A DNA stretch of 64,000 nucleotides, taken from NCBI RefSeq assembly GCF_000454545.1, contig NZ_CM002139.1, forward strand, positions 1,313,377 to 1,377,376, in the 5' to 3' direction. A model generated the notes under the pieces. It made no database searches. It was not told where the DNA came from and saw nothing but the letters and a program-made list of their open reading frames with translations. Origin of the DNA: Xanthomonas cassavae CFBP 4642 (lineage in GTDB: Bacteria; Pseudomonadota; Gammaproteobacteria; Xanthomonadales; Xanthomonadaceae). This document shows positions 1-8,392 of this stretch, in pieces (the stretch's first letter is position 1; each line of letters begins with the position of its first letter). The position numbers were made by a program, and so were the translations under genes.

Positions 1-1
1 C

Positions 2-700
2 AATCTGGATGCGCGCTACGAATGGTTCTTCGAACCGGGCCAGTACGTCACCGTCGGTGCGTTCTACAAGGACATCGACAAGCCGATCGAAGCCATCGTC
101 AACGACGCGCCCGGTGGCGGCATCGTGCAGAGTTTCATCAATGCGCCCAAGGCCAACCTTTGCGGCATCGAGTTGGAAGCCAAGAAGTATCTGGAGCTGC
201 CGATCGCCGCCGACTGGTGGGGCGACAAGCGCATGTTTGTTTCCGGCAACTACACGCGCACCACCTCCGAGGTGAGTGCCAGCGCCGGCGACACCGTGCA
301 GCCGTTCGGCTTCAGCGCACCGGTGCAGGCCACGCTGTTCATCCGCGATGGCTCCGCACTGCAGGGGCAGTCGGACGATATCGCCAACCTGCAGATCGGC
401 GTGGAGAGCGAGAGCACCAACAGCCAGGCCACCCTGATCGCCAACTACGTGGGCGAGCGGGTGTCGGCACGCGGCCGCCCCGGCCAGCCGGACTACATCG
501 ACAAGCCGGGCACCTCGCTGGATCTGGTGATCAAGAAAGGCCTGGTCTGGTCGGGCGATACGTTGTTGGTGAACTTCGCCGCACGCAATCTGCTCAAGAC
601 CAGGTACCAGGAATACCAGAAGGTGGGCAGCAACCGGGTGGACCTGTACACCTACCAGCCCGGCATCAGCTATGACATCAGTGTGACAGCGCGCTTCTGA
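2..700 (+). CDS. TonB-dependent receptor, C-terminal part (5' end outside window)
   Basis: The open frame enters from the left edge and ends at TGA 698-700, giving 232 residues. They read as the last strands of an outer-membrane beta-barrel: alternating aromatic and polar residues (for example YEWFFEPGQYVTVGAFYKDI), a GIELEAKKYLE strand typical of TonB-dependent receptors, and a terminal VTARF ending in Phe, the usual signature of outer-membrane barrels. The plug domain and TonB box lie outside the window, so the substrate cannot be judged. A strong terminator follows at once, so the gene is transcriptionally separate from the xcs operon downstream. Family assignment is secure; the role is unknown. 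Confidence 0.85.
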   Translation, partial: NLDARYEWFFEPGQYVTVGAFYKDIDKPIEAIVNDAPGGGIVQSFINAPKANLCGIELEAKKYLELPIAADWWGDKRMFVSGNYTRTTSEVSASAGDTVQPFGFSAPVQATLFIRDGSALQGQSDDIANLQIGVESESTNSQATLIANYVGERVSARGRPGQPDYIDKPGTSLDLVIKKGLVWSGDTLLVNFAARNLLKTRYQEYQKVGSNRVDLYTYQPGISYDISVTARF

Positions 701-723
701 TCCGCGGCGCGCGCGGGAAGCGC

Positions 724-767
724 CGCAAACGCCCGCTGTGCCAGGCACGGCGGGCATTTGCGTTTTT
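724..767 (+). terminator. Rho-independent terminator after the TonB-dependent receptor
   Basis: A 15-bp stem with few mismatches (CGCAAACGCCCGCTG paired with CGGCGGGCATTTGCG) is followed by TTTTT. It lies 24 bases after the receptor stop codon and separates that gene from xcsC. Confidence 0.8.
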
Positions 768-862
768 GCCGTACGTCGGCATGTGTCGACCTGTGTCATC
801 AGTTTCTTCGAACGGACACATTGCAGCCGCATTCTGTCATCCGTTCGCAATCCTCAAGACGG

Positions 863-1678
863 ATGTCTGCTGTGCAGCGCGTGTTGCCCTCGTTGAATAC
901 CGTCATGTCGCTGCGCGGTGCGCGCACGGCCGTGGTCTGCGTGCTGGCCGTGGTGCTGGCGGTGCAGGCGCTGCGCCTGGTTTGGCTGGTGGTCACGCCG
1001 ATCGGCCCGTTGGGCGCGCACCCGCCGGCCACCGAGGCGACATCGGATCTGTCTGCGCTTGGCCGCGACGTGTTCTACCGCACTGTCGGCGACGTCAACA
1101 GCGATGGCGTCGTGCTGCATGGCGTGCGTGCCGGCGGTACGCACGCGGCGGCCTATCTCAGTCACGGCGAGGGCGAGCAGGGCGCCTACCGTGTTGGCGA
1201 TGCGGTGCTGCCTGGCGTGGTGGTGCAGGCGATCGCTGCCGACCATGTGCTGCTGCGCACCGGCAGCGGCGTGCGCCGCCTGGCGTTGACCGATGCCGCG
1301 CCGCAGGTGCCCGCCTCAACACCATCACTAGCGGGCACGAGAACAGCAGGCGTGGCCGCTGCGGTGATGTCGAACGTGAGTAACGCGACCAATGCCGCCG
1401 CTGCTGCTGGCGTGGACCCGCAGCAGCTGCTGAGCACCACGGGGCTGCGCGCAAGCGAAGACGGCAGCGGCTTCACGATCATGCCGCGTGGCGATGGCGC
1501 GCTGCTGCGCCAGGCCGGCCTGGCGCCGGGCGATGTGCTGACCCAGATCAACGGCCGCACCCTCGATGCCGACCACCTGCGCGAGTTGCAGGACGAACTG
1601 CGCGGTGGCCAGGCTGCCACGCTGACCTATCGCCGCAATGGCCAGACCCACACCATGATCCTGAAGCGCCCGCAATGA
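863..1678 (+). CDS. xcsC: T2SS inner-membrane protein GspC, Xcs system
   Basis: GspC links the inner-membrane assembly platform to the secretin of a type II secretion system. The 271-residue protein has one N-terminal membrane segment (about residues 22-44, rich in V, L and A), a periplasmic homology region (about 55-135) and a C-terminal PDZ domain (about 190-268) containing LAPGDVLTQINGR. It is the first gene of a twelve-gene operon, and its stop overlaps the xcsD start (ATGA). The frame is open upstream to 758, but that would place the start inside the preceding terminator, so I chose the ATG at 863; 905 is a second option. The PDZ domain is a clear difference from XpsN of the second system in this window. 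Confidence 0.85.
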   Translation: MSAVQRVLPSLNTVMSLRGARTAVVCVLAVVLAVQALRLVWLVVTPIGPLGAHPPATEATSDLSALGRDVFYRTVGDVNSDGVVLHGVRAGGTHAAAYLSHGEGEQGAYRVGDAVLPGVVVQAIAADHVLLRTGSGVRRLALTDAAPQVPASTPSLAGTRTAGVAAAVMSNVSNATNAAAAAGVDPQQLLSTTGLRASEDGSGFTIMPRGDGALLRQAGLAPGDVLTQINGRTLDADHLRELQDELRGGQAATLTYRRNGQTHTMILKRPQ

Positions 1679-3750
1679 GTGCCGCTCGTCCTCTCTGGCT
1701 GATCTCGGCCACGTTGTTGCTCGCGCTCCCCGTCATGCCGGCGGTCTCGCTGCGCGCCGCCGATGCCCCGGCGGTGCGCCTGGAGGACGTGGATCTGCGT
1801 GCCTTCATCCAGGATGTCTCGCGCGCCACCGGCATCACCTTCATCGTGGACACGCGCGTGCAGGGCGCGGTGAACTTGGCGCGCGCGCAGGCGATGTCCG
1901 AAGCGGATCTGTTGGGCATGCTGCTGGCGGTGCTGCGCGCCAATGGATTGATTGCCGTGTCCAGCGGGCCATCCACCTATCGCATCATTCCCGACGACAC
2001 CGCCGCGCAACAACCCGGCAGCGCCGCTCACGGCAACCTGGGGTTTGCGACGCAGGTATTCACCCTGCAGCGCGTGGATGCGCGCAGCGCGGCAGAAATC
2101 CTCAAGCCGCTGATCGGGCGCGGCGGCGTGATCATGGCGATGCCGCAAGGCAATAGCCTGCTGATTGCCGATTACGCCGACAACCTGCGGCGCATTCGCG
2201 GGTTGGTGGCGCAGATCGATACCGACCGCGTGGCGATCGACACGGTGACCTTGCGCAATAGTTCCGCGCAGGAACTGGCGCGCACCTTGACCTCGTTGTT
2301 CGGCCAGGGTGGCGAGCGTAGCGCGGTGCTGTCGGTGTTGCCGGTGGAGAGCAGCAATTCGCTGATCGTGCGCGGCGACCCGGCGCTGGTGCAGCGGGTG
2401 GTGCGCACTGCGGTGGATCTGGACGGGCGCGCCGAGCGCCGCGGCGATGTCAGCGTGGTGCGTCTGCAGCACGCCAGTGCCGAACAGCTGTTGCCGGTGC
2501 TGCAGCAGCTGGTCGGGCAGACGCCCGGCAACGAGGTGCAGCCCGGGCAGGACACACGTTCGACTGCGGTGGATGTGGCGGCGGCAAGCGGTACTGCGCA
2601 GACGCAAGTGATTGCACCGGCGGCAGGCAAGCGCCCGGTGATCGTGCGCTACCCCGGCTCCAACGCCCTGATCGTCAATGCCGACCCGGAGACGCAGCGC
2701 GCCTTGATGGATGTGATCCGCCAGCTGGACGTGCACCGCGAGCAGGTACTGGTGGAAGCGATCGTGGTGGAGATTTCCGACACCGCCGCCAAGCGCCTGG
2801 GCGTGCAGCTGCTGCTGGCCGGCCGCAACGGCACCGTGCCGTTGATCGCCACGCAGTACAGCGGTGCCTCGCCGGGCATCGTGCCGCTGGCTGCAGCGGC
2901 GGCCGGTACGCGCAGTGGCAACGACGATGACGAGTCGGTGCTGGAACAGGCGCGCAATGTGGCCGCACAATCCTTGCTGGGTTTGAGCGGCGGCCTGATC
3001 GGCCTGGCCGGGCAAAGCAACGATGCGGTGTTCGGCATGATCATCGATGCGGTCAAGAGCGACACCGGCTCCAACCTGTTGTCCACGCCCTCGATCATGA
3101 CCCTGGACAACGAACAGGCGCGCATCCTGGTGGGCCAGGAAGTGCCGATCACCACCGGCGAGGTGCTGGGCGCGGCCAACGACAATCCCTTCCGCACCAT
3201 CCAGCGTCAGGACGTGGGCGTGGAGCTGGAAGTGCGCCCGCAGATCAACACCGCCGGTGGCATCACGCTGGCGATCAAGCAGGAAGTCTCGGCCATCGCC
3301 GGGCCGGTCAGCACGCAGTCGTCCGAGCTGGTATTCAACAAGCGCCAGATCGAAACGCGCGTGGTGGTGGAGAACGGCGCCATCGTTGCGCTCGGCGGCC
3401 TGCTCGACCAGAACGATCGCCAGACCGTGGAGAAGGTGCCGTTGCTGGGCGACGTGCCGGGCCTGGGCGCGTTGTTTCGGCACAAGTCGCGCAATCGCGA
3501 CAAGACCAATCTGATGGTGTTCATTCGCCCCACCATCATCCGCGATGCGGCCGATGCGCAGCGCATGACCGCGCCGCGCTACGACTACCTGCGCGATCGG
3601 CAGCTGGCCGATGGCGACCCGGAGGCCGCGCTCGATGCGCTGGTGCGCGACTATCTGCGTGCGCAGCCGCCGCAGGTGCCCGCGACCCCGTCCGTGCGCC
3701 CGGCGCCAGCCGTCACCCCCGCACCCGCCAGCCGTCCTGTGCAGCGTTGA
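1675..3750 (+). CDS. xcsD: T2SS secretin GspD, Xcs system
   Basis: This is the outer-membrane secretin through which folded substrates leave the cell. The 691 residues begin with a Sec signal peptide (about 1-28, cleaved near LRA/AD) with no lipobox. Then come N0 (RLEDVDLRAFIQDVSRATG), repeated N1-N3 domains (FTLQRVDARSAAEIL, VRLQHASAEQLLPVLQQL) and the secretin core, including VPLLGDVPGLGALFRHKS near residue 585 and LMVFIRPTII. A Pro/Ala-rich tail ends the protein. The length is usual for GspD. The start overlaps the xcsC stop, implying translational coupling. Absence of a lipobox suggests that outer-membrane targeting differs from that of XpsD, which has one. Confidence 0.93.
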   Translation: MSAARPLWLISATLLLALPVMPAVSLRAADAPAVRLEDVDLRAFIQDVSRATGITFIVDTRVQGAVNLARAQAMSEADLLGMLLAVLRANGLIAVSSGPSTYRIIPDDTAAQQPGSAAHGNLGFATQVFTLQRVDARSAAEILKPLIGRGGVIMAMPQGNSLLIADYADNLRRIRGLVAQIDTDRVAIDTVTLRNSSAQELARTLTSLFGQGGERSAVLSVLPVESSNSLIVRGDPALVQRVVRTAVDLDGRAERRGDVSVVRLQHASAEQLLPVLQQLVGQTPGNEVQPGQDTRSTAVDVAAASGTAQTQVIAPAAGKRPVIVRYPGSNALIVNADPETQRALMDVIRQLDVHREQVLVEAIVVEISDTAAKRLGVQLLLAGRNGTVPLIATQYSGASPGIVPLAAAAAGTRSGNDDDESVLEQARNVAAQSLLGLSGGLIGLAGQSNDAVFGMIIDAVKSDTGSNLLSTPSIMTLDNEQARILVGQEVPITTGEVLGAANDNPFRTIQRQDVGVELEVRPQINTAGGITLAIKQEVSAIAGPVSTQSSELVFNKRQIETRVVVENGAIVALGGLLDQNDRQTVEKVPLLGDVPGLGALFRHKSRNRDKTNLMVFIRPTIIRDAADAQRMTAPRYDYLRDRQLADGDPEAALDALVRDYLRAQPPQVPATPSVRPAPAVTPAPASRPVQR

Positions 3751-3754
3751 GGCC

Positions 3755-5242
3755 ATGACCACCGCACGCGCCGCCATTTCCTATGCCTTCGCCAAACGCC
3801 ATGGTGTGGTGCTGCTCGGTGCACAGGACACCGCGCAGATCGGCCTGCGCGATGGTGGCGATGTGCAGGCCTTGATCGAGCTGCGGCGCGCGCTCGGCAT
3901 GCCATTGCAGGTGCGCACGCTGACGCCGGCTGTGTTCGACCGGCATGTGTCGGAGATCTACGCCGACGCCGGGCTGGAGCAGGGCGTACAGGTCGAAGCG
4001 CTGGATCTGCATGGCAGCCTGGATTCGTTGATCGACGATATCCCCACCGCCGATCTGCTCGACAGCCAGGACGATGCGCCGATCATCCGCCTGATCAACG
4101 GCATCATCGCCGAGGCCGCGCGGCTGGGCGCCTCCGACGTGCATCTGGAATCCTACGAATCGCGTCTGCGCGTGCGCCTGCGCGTGGATGGTGTGATGCG
4201 CGAGGCAGCCACCTTGCCCGGCCGCATCGCGCCGCTGCTGGTGTCGCGCGTCAAGGTGATGGCACGGCTGGACATCGCGGAAAAGCGCATTCCGCAGGAC
4301 GGCCGCGTGTCATTGGTGATGGGTGCCAAGGCACTGGACGTGCGCGTGTCCACCCTGCCTACGCGCGGCAGCGAGCGGGTGGTGTTGCGGATCCTGGACA
4401 AGGAGCAGGGCAGCTTGTCGCTGGCGCAGCTGGGCATGCCGCCGGCGGTGATGCATACCGTGCAGCGTGCCCTGCAGGTGCCTAACGGCATCGTGCTGGT
4501 CACAGGACCCACCGGCTCGGGCAAGACCACCACGCTGTATGCAGCGCTGAGCCTGCTCAACGATGGCTCGCGCAACATCCTCACCGTCGAAGACCCGGTG
4601 GAATACGCCATCGATGGCCTCGGCCAGACCCAGGTCAACGCACGCGTCGGCATGACCTTCGCCGCCGGACTACGCGCCATCCTGCGCCAGGACCCGGACG
4701 TGGTGATGATCGGCGAGATCCGCGACGCCGAGACCGCGCAGATCGCGGTGCAGGCCAGCCTCACCGGCCACCTGGTGCTCTCCACCGTGCACACCAACGA
4801 TGCGGCGGGCGCGGTCACGCGCCTGCGCGACATGGGCATCGAGCCCTTCCTGCTCGCCTCCAGCCTGCGGCTGATCCTGGCGCAGCGACTGGTACGGCGG
4901 CTATGCACGCAGTGCCGCACGCCGCGCCCCCTGGACGCCGCCACGCGCGAGCTGATGGGGTGCGACCACAGCGCCAGCGTGTATGCGGCCGTGGGGTGCA
5001 GCGCCTGCCATCACAGCGGCTACGCCGGGCGCGTGGGCATCTACGAAGCCATCGCAGTGGACGATGCCATGCGCCGCCTGATTGGCGACAACGCCGATGA
5101 AGCCGCATTGGCGGCGGTGGCCTTCGCGCGCGCGCCGCGCCTGGGTGAGGCTGCGCGTGCCGCGGTGCTGCAAGGCCTCACCACGCTGGAAGAAGCCTCG
5201 CGCGTCACCCGCCAGCAGGACGACGCGCATGCCGCGGTTTGA
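3755..5242 (+). CDS. xcsE: T2SS ATPase GspE, Xcs system
   Basis: This cytoplasmic AAA-type ATPase powers pseudopilus assembly. The ATG at 3755, four bases after xcsD, gives 495 residues; the open frame further upstream overlaps xcsD and is not used. An N-terminal domain (about 1-110) is followed by APIIRLINGIIAEAARLGASDVHLE, then Walker A GPTGSGKTTTLY (about 251-262), the Asp box DVVMIGEIRD and a His box LVLSTVHTNDA. Near residues 384-425 there is a four-cysteine zinc motif, CTQC and CSAC, typical of GspE/PilB proteins. XpsE in the same window lacks this motif. The 3' end overlaps xcsF by 14 bases. Confidence 0.94.
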   Translation: MTTARAAISYAFAKRHGVVLLGAQDTAQIGLRDGGDVQALIELRRALGMPLQVRTLTPAVFDRHVSEIYADAGLEQGVQVEALDLHGSLDSLIDDIPTADLLDSQDDAPIIRLINGIIAEAARLGASDVHLESYESRLRVRLRVDGVMREAATLPGRIAPLLVSRVKVMARLDIAEKRIPQDGRVSLVMGAKALDVRVSTLPTRGSERVVLRILDKEQGSLSLAQLGMPPAVMHTVQRALQVPNGIVLVTGPTGSGKTTTLYAALSLLNDGSRNILTVEDPVEYAIDGLGQTQVNARVGMTFAAGLRAILRQDPDVVMIGEIRDAETAQIAVQASLTGHLVLSTVHTNDAAGAVTRLRDMGIEPFLLASSLRLILAQRLVRRLCTQCRTPRPLDAATRELMGCDHSASVYAAVGCSACHHSGYAGRVGIYEAIAVDDAMRRLIGDNADEAALAAVAFARAPRLGEAARAAVLQGLTTLEEASRVTRQQDDAHAAV

Positions 5243-6431
5243 TTACACCGTACTCGACCTGCAAGGGCGCAGCCGCCAGGGCGTGATCAGCGCCGACTGC
5301 GTGCAGGGCGCGCGGGCGCAGCTGGAACAGCGCCAGTGGGTGCCGGTGCGCGTTGATGCTGCAGCCACCACGACGTCGACCGCCGTGCGCGCAGCGCGCT
5401 TCAGCGGCAAGGATCTGGTGCTGTTCACCCGCCAGCTCGCCACGCTGGTGGAAACCGCGCCGCTGGAGGAAGCCTTGCGCACCATCGGCACCCAGTCCGA
5501 GCGCCGCGGCGTGCGCCGGGTCACCGGTCAGACCCATGCGCTGGTGGTGGAAGGGTTTCGCCTGTCCGATGCGATGGCGCGCCAGGGCAATGCGTTCCCG
5601 CCGCTGTATCGCGCCATGGTGGCCGCCGGCGAAAGTGCGGGCGCCCTGCCGCAGGTGCTGGAGCGGCTGGCCGATCTGCTCGAACGCCAAGCGCAGGTGC
5701 GCAGCAAGCTGCAGTCTGCGTTGGTCTACCCGGCGGCGTTGGCCCTGACCGCAGGGGCGGTGGTGATCGTGCTGATGACCTTCGTGGTGCCCAAGGTGGT
5801 GGACCAGTTCGATGCGATGGGCCGCGCCTTGCCCTGGCTGACGCGGGCGGTGATCGGCGTGTCCAACGTTTTGTTGCAGGCAGGCATTCCGTTGTTGATC
5901 GCCATGGTGGTCGCTGCGTTCGCTGCGGCACGTGTGCTTCAGCGGCCGGCGCCGCGGCTGGCGACAGATCGCGCCATCCTGCGCGCGCCCTTGCTGGGGC
6001 GCCTGATCCGCGACCTGCATGCCGCACGGATGGCACGCACGCTGGCGATCATGGTCAACAGCGGCCTGCCGTTGATGGAAGGGCTGATGATCGCCGCACG
6101 CACCGTGGACAACCGCGCCTTGCGGCTGGCCACCGACAGCATGGTCAGCGCCATCCGCGAAGGCGGCAGCCTGGCCGCGGCGATGAAGCGCGCGGGTGTG
6201 TTCCCACCGACGCTGCTGTACATGGCCTCCAGCGGCGAAAACAGCGGGCGGCTGGCGCCGATGCTGGAACGCGCGGCCGATTATCTGGAACGCGAATTCG
6301 AATCCTTTACCACTGCGGCAATGAGCCTGCTGGAGCCGGCCATCATCGTGCTGCTCGGTGGCGTGGTGGCGGTGATCGTGCTGTCGATCCTGTTGCCCAT
6401 CCTGCAATTCAACACCCTGGCGCTTGGTTGA
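5229..6431 (+). CDS. xcsF: T2SS polytopic inner-membrane protein GspF, Xcs system
   Basis: GspF is the multi-spanning platform protein that contacts the ATPase and organises pseudopilin polymerisation. The 400 residues start MPRFDYTVLDLQGRSRQGVI, the usual GspF opening, and hold two cytoplasmic GspF domains (FTRQLATLVETAPLEEALR near 60-80 and RTLAIMVNSGLPLMEGLM near 275). Hydrophobic spans lie near 165-190, 215-240 and at the C-terminus (VVAVIVLSILLPILQF). The ATG at 5229 sits within the last codons of xcsE. The larger upstream frame is antisense-like filler within xcsE and was ignored. Length and motifs fit the family well. Confidence 0.93.
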   Translation: MPRFDYTVLDLQGRSRQGVISADCVQGARAQLEQRQWVPVRVDAAATTTSTAVRAARFSGKDLVLFTRQLATLVETAPLEEALRTIGTQSERRGVRRVTGQTHALVVEGFRLSDAMARQGNAFPPLYRAMVAAGESAGALPQVLERLADLLERQAQVRSKLQSALVYPAALALTAGAVVIVLMTFVVPKVVDQFDAMGRALPWLTRAVIGVSNVLLQAGIPLLIAMVVAAFAAARVLQRPAPRLATDRAILRAPLLGRLIRDLHAARMARTLAIMVNSGLPLMEGLMIAARTVDNRALRLATDSMVSAIREGGSLAAAMKRAGVFPPTLLYMASSGENSGRLAPMLERAADYLEREFESFTTAAMSLLEPAIIVLLGGVVAVIVLSILLPILQFNTLALG

Positions 6432-6457
6432 GCGCAGCCGTTCTTTCGGAGATCCAC

Positions 6458-6922
6458 ATGCAGTCCATCCAGTCTCTTGCCTCTGCCGGCGCGCGTCCGC
6501 TGCGCAGTCGCGCGCGCGGCTTCACCCTGGTCGAGTTGATGGTGGTCATCGTCATCATCGGCCTGCTCGCCACCGTGGTGATGATCAACGTGATGCCCAG
6601 CCAGGACCGCGCCATGGTCGAGAAGGCGCGCGCCGATGTCGCGGTGCTGGAGCAGGCGCTGGAAACCTATCGCCTGGACAACCTCACCTATCCCACCACC
6701 GAACAGGGCCTGCAGGCCCTGCTCACCGCGCCGGGCGGTCTGGCCCGGCCGGAGCGCTACCGGCAAGGCGGCTATATCCGCCGCTTGCCCGAAGACCCCT
6801 GGGGGCATGCGTACCAGTATCGCCGCCCGGGTCGCACAGGCGGCTTCGATGTGTATTCCTTCGGTGCCGATGGGGCTCAAGGCGGCGATGCCGACAACGC
6901 CGACATCGGCAACTGGCGCTGA
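6458..6922 (+). CDS. xcsG: T2SS major pseudopilin GspG, Xcs system
   Basis: GspG is the main subunit of the periplasmic pseudopilus. The 154-residue precursor has a leader of about 20 residues ending RARG, then FTLVELMVVIVIIGLLATVV, the prepilin peptidase site and N-terminal helix with the conserved Glu at +5. Downstream are LPEDPWGHAYQYRRPGR and SFGADGAQGG, the calcium-binding loop region typical of GspG. The ATG at 6458 has CGGAGA six bases upstream and lies 26 bases after xcsF. A longer frame from 6428 would add ten non-conserved residues. No prepilin peptidase gene is present in the window, so processing must use one encoded elsewhere. Confidence 0.93.
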   Translation: MQSIQSLASAGARPLRSRARGFTLVELMVVIVIIGLLATVVMINVMPSQDRAMVEKARADVAVLEQALETYRLDNLTYPTTEQGLQALLTAPGGLARPERYRQGGYIRRLPEDPWGHAYQYRRPGRTGGFDVYSFGADGAQGGDADNADIGNWR

Positions 6923-6931
6923 GACACGCGC

Positions 6932-7432
6932 GTGCCGACCGCACCCGTCATCGTGCAGCGATGCGTACTCGGCCACCGGCGTACGGGCATGCGTGGTTTC
7001 ACCTTGCTGGAGATGTTGGCCGTGCTGGTCATCACCGCGCTGGCCAGCACGCTGGTGGTGATGACGCTGCCCGACACCCGGCGCGATCTGCACGACCAGG
7101 CCGATGGATTGGCCAGCGCGCTGATCGACGCGCGCGACGACGCCATCCTGAGCCTGCGCATGGTCGAGGTGATCGTCGATACCGGCGGCTACGCGTTCCG
7201 TCGTCAGGCGCGGCAGCAGTGGGTGGCGCTGGACGAAAAACCGCTCGTCGCCACACGCTGGCCGGCCGGTGTGCAGGCGCAACTACCAGCCGGTGCCACG
7301 CAGCTGAGCGTGCGCTTCGACCCCACCGGGGCGGCCACGCCGCAACGCATCGCCCTGGCCGACGGGCAGCAACAGCTACAGGTGCTGGTCGATGCCGCCG
7401 GCGGAGTACGGGTCGATGCGCCGCGTCGATAG
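6932..7432 (+). CDS. xcsH: T2SS minor pseudopilin GspH, Xcs system
   Basis: This is a minor pseudopilin, recognised by GFTLLEMLAVLVITALAST (prepilin peptidase site after Gly, Glu at +5) and the GspH-like segment ALIDARDDAILSLRMVEV. The GTG at 6932 gives 166 residues with a leader of about 21. An ATG at 6989 would leave only MRG before the cleavage site, a very short but possible leader. The gene lies ten bases after xcsG and overlaps xcsI by 17 bases. Identity as GspH rests on the prepilin signature plus the position between G and I; the body of the protein is poorly conserved in this family. Confidence 0.85.
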   Translation: MPTAPVIVQRCVLGHRRTGMRGFTLLEMLAVLVITALASTLVVMTLPDTRRDLHDQADGLASALIDARDDAILSLRMVEVIVDTGGYAFRRQARQQWVALDEKPLVATRWPAGVQAQLPAGATQLSVRFDPTGAATPQRIALADGQQQLQVLVDAAGGVRVDAPRR

Positions 7433-7793
7433 TCGCCAGGCCGCGGCCGGCTTTGCGCTACTGGAATTGATGGTCGCACTGGCCATCTTCGGCATGGCGG
7501 TGGTGGGGCCGTTGAATCTCTCCGGCGAAAGCATGCGCACGGCGGTGGTGCTGGAAGAACGCGCAATGGCGGCCGTGGTGGCAGAAAACCAGGCGATCGA
7601 GGCAATGCTTGCACCCACCGCCGCTGCGCTGGCGCCTGCCCACGGGCAGGAACTGCTGGGTGGCCGCAGCTGGGACTGGCAGCGCCAGGCCGTGCCGGCC
7701 AGCGCCGGCATGGTGCGTCTCGAGGTACAGGTGCGTGCCGCAGGCCAGACGCAGGAAATCGCCAGCCTGAGCGTGTTGCGGAGCGTGCAATGA
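7416..7793 (+). CDS. xcsI: T2SS minor pseudopilin GspI, Xcs system
   Basis: This short minor pseudopilin (125 residues from the ATG at 7416) belongs to the tip complex with GspJ and GspK. Its prepilin site is AAAG/FALLELMVALAIFGMAVVG with Glu at +5. The C-terminal MVRLEVQVRA and IASLSVLR strands are typical of GspI. The frame is open from 7392 (ATG), which would add eight residues; 7416 gives a leader of usual size. It overlaps xcsH by 17 bases and xcsJ by ATGA. Confidence 0.87.
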   Translation: MRRVDSRQAAAGFALLELMVALAIFGMAVVGPLNLSGESMRTAVVLEERAMAAVVAENQAIEAMLAPTAAALAPAHGQELLGGRSWDWQRQAVPASAGMVRLEVQVRAAGQTQEIASLSVLRSVQ

Positions 7794-8392
7794 GCCGCCC
7801 ACCTCGCGCGGGCGGCTTCACCCTGATCGAGCTGCTGGTGGCGCTGGCGGTGTTCGCGCTGGTGGCAGCTGCGGCGGTGGTGGTGATGCGCCAGAGCATC
7901 GATCAACGCGATACGGTCCGCCAACGATTGCAGCAGGTGCGCGATTTCCAGCTGGCCCATGGCCTGCTGCGCAGCGATCTGCAACAGGCCGCGGTGCGGC
8001 GCACGCGCAATGGCGATGGCAGCGCCGCGCGCACGGCCTTCATCGCCAGTGCGCCGGGAACCCAGGGGCCGTTGTTCGGCTTCGTGCGGCGCGGCTGGAG
8101 CAATCCGGATCGGTTGGCACGCGCCTCGCTGCAATATGTGGAGTACCGCGTGGTCGAAGGACGCCTGGAGCGCAGTGCGCGACCGGCACTGGATGGTGCG
8201 GCGGCCGCAACGCCGCAGGTGCTGCTGCGCGGCGTGCGCTCGGCGGTGGTGGCGTTTCATTACCGTGCGCAATGGAGCGATGGCTGGAGCGGCGGGCTGG
8301 AAGCGCTGCCGGATGCCATCTCGCTGGAGCTGGACATGGAGCAATGGGGACGTGTGCGGCAAGTGTTCCTGCTGCCGGAGGGACGCGCATGA
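7790..8392 (+). CDS. xcsJ: T2SS minor pseudopilin GspJ, Xcs system
   Basis: This 200-residue minor pseudopilin has a short leader MSRPPRAGG, then FTLIELLVALAVFALVAAAA with Glu at +5. LQQVRDFQLAHGLLRSDLQQA and VEYRVVEGRLERS match the GspJ pattern, in which the globular domain packs against GspI and GspK. Start and stop overlap the neighbours by ATGA on both sides, so the I-J-K block should be translated as a coupled unit. Confidence 0.9.
   Translation: MSRPPRAGGFTLIELLVALAVFALVAAAAVVVMRQSIDQRDTVRQRLQQVRDFQLAHGLLRSDLQQAAVRRTRNGDGSAARTAFIASAPGTQGPLFGFVRRGWSNPDRLARASLQYVEYRVVEGRLERSARPALDGAAAATPQVLLRGVRSAVVAFHYRAQWSDGWSGGLEALPDAISLELDMEQWGRVRQVFLLPEGRA

Noticed and set aside
701..862. Plant-inducible promoter box (TTCGC-N15-TTCGC) upstream of xcsC
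   Set aside because: Only one TTCGC at 844-848 is present, and the nearest similar motif is too far away.
1627..3777. A 716-codon open frame opposite xcsD
   Set aside because: Antisense shadow of the secretin gene; low-complexity Arg/His content and no motifs.
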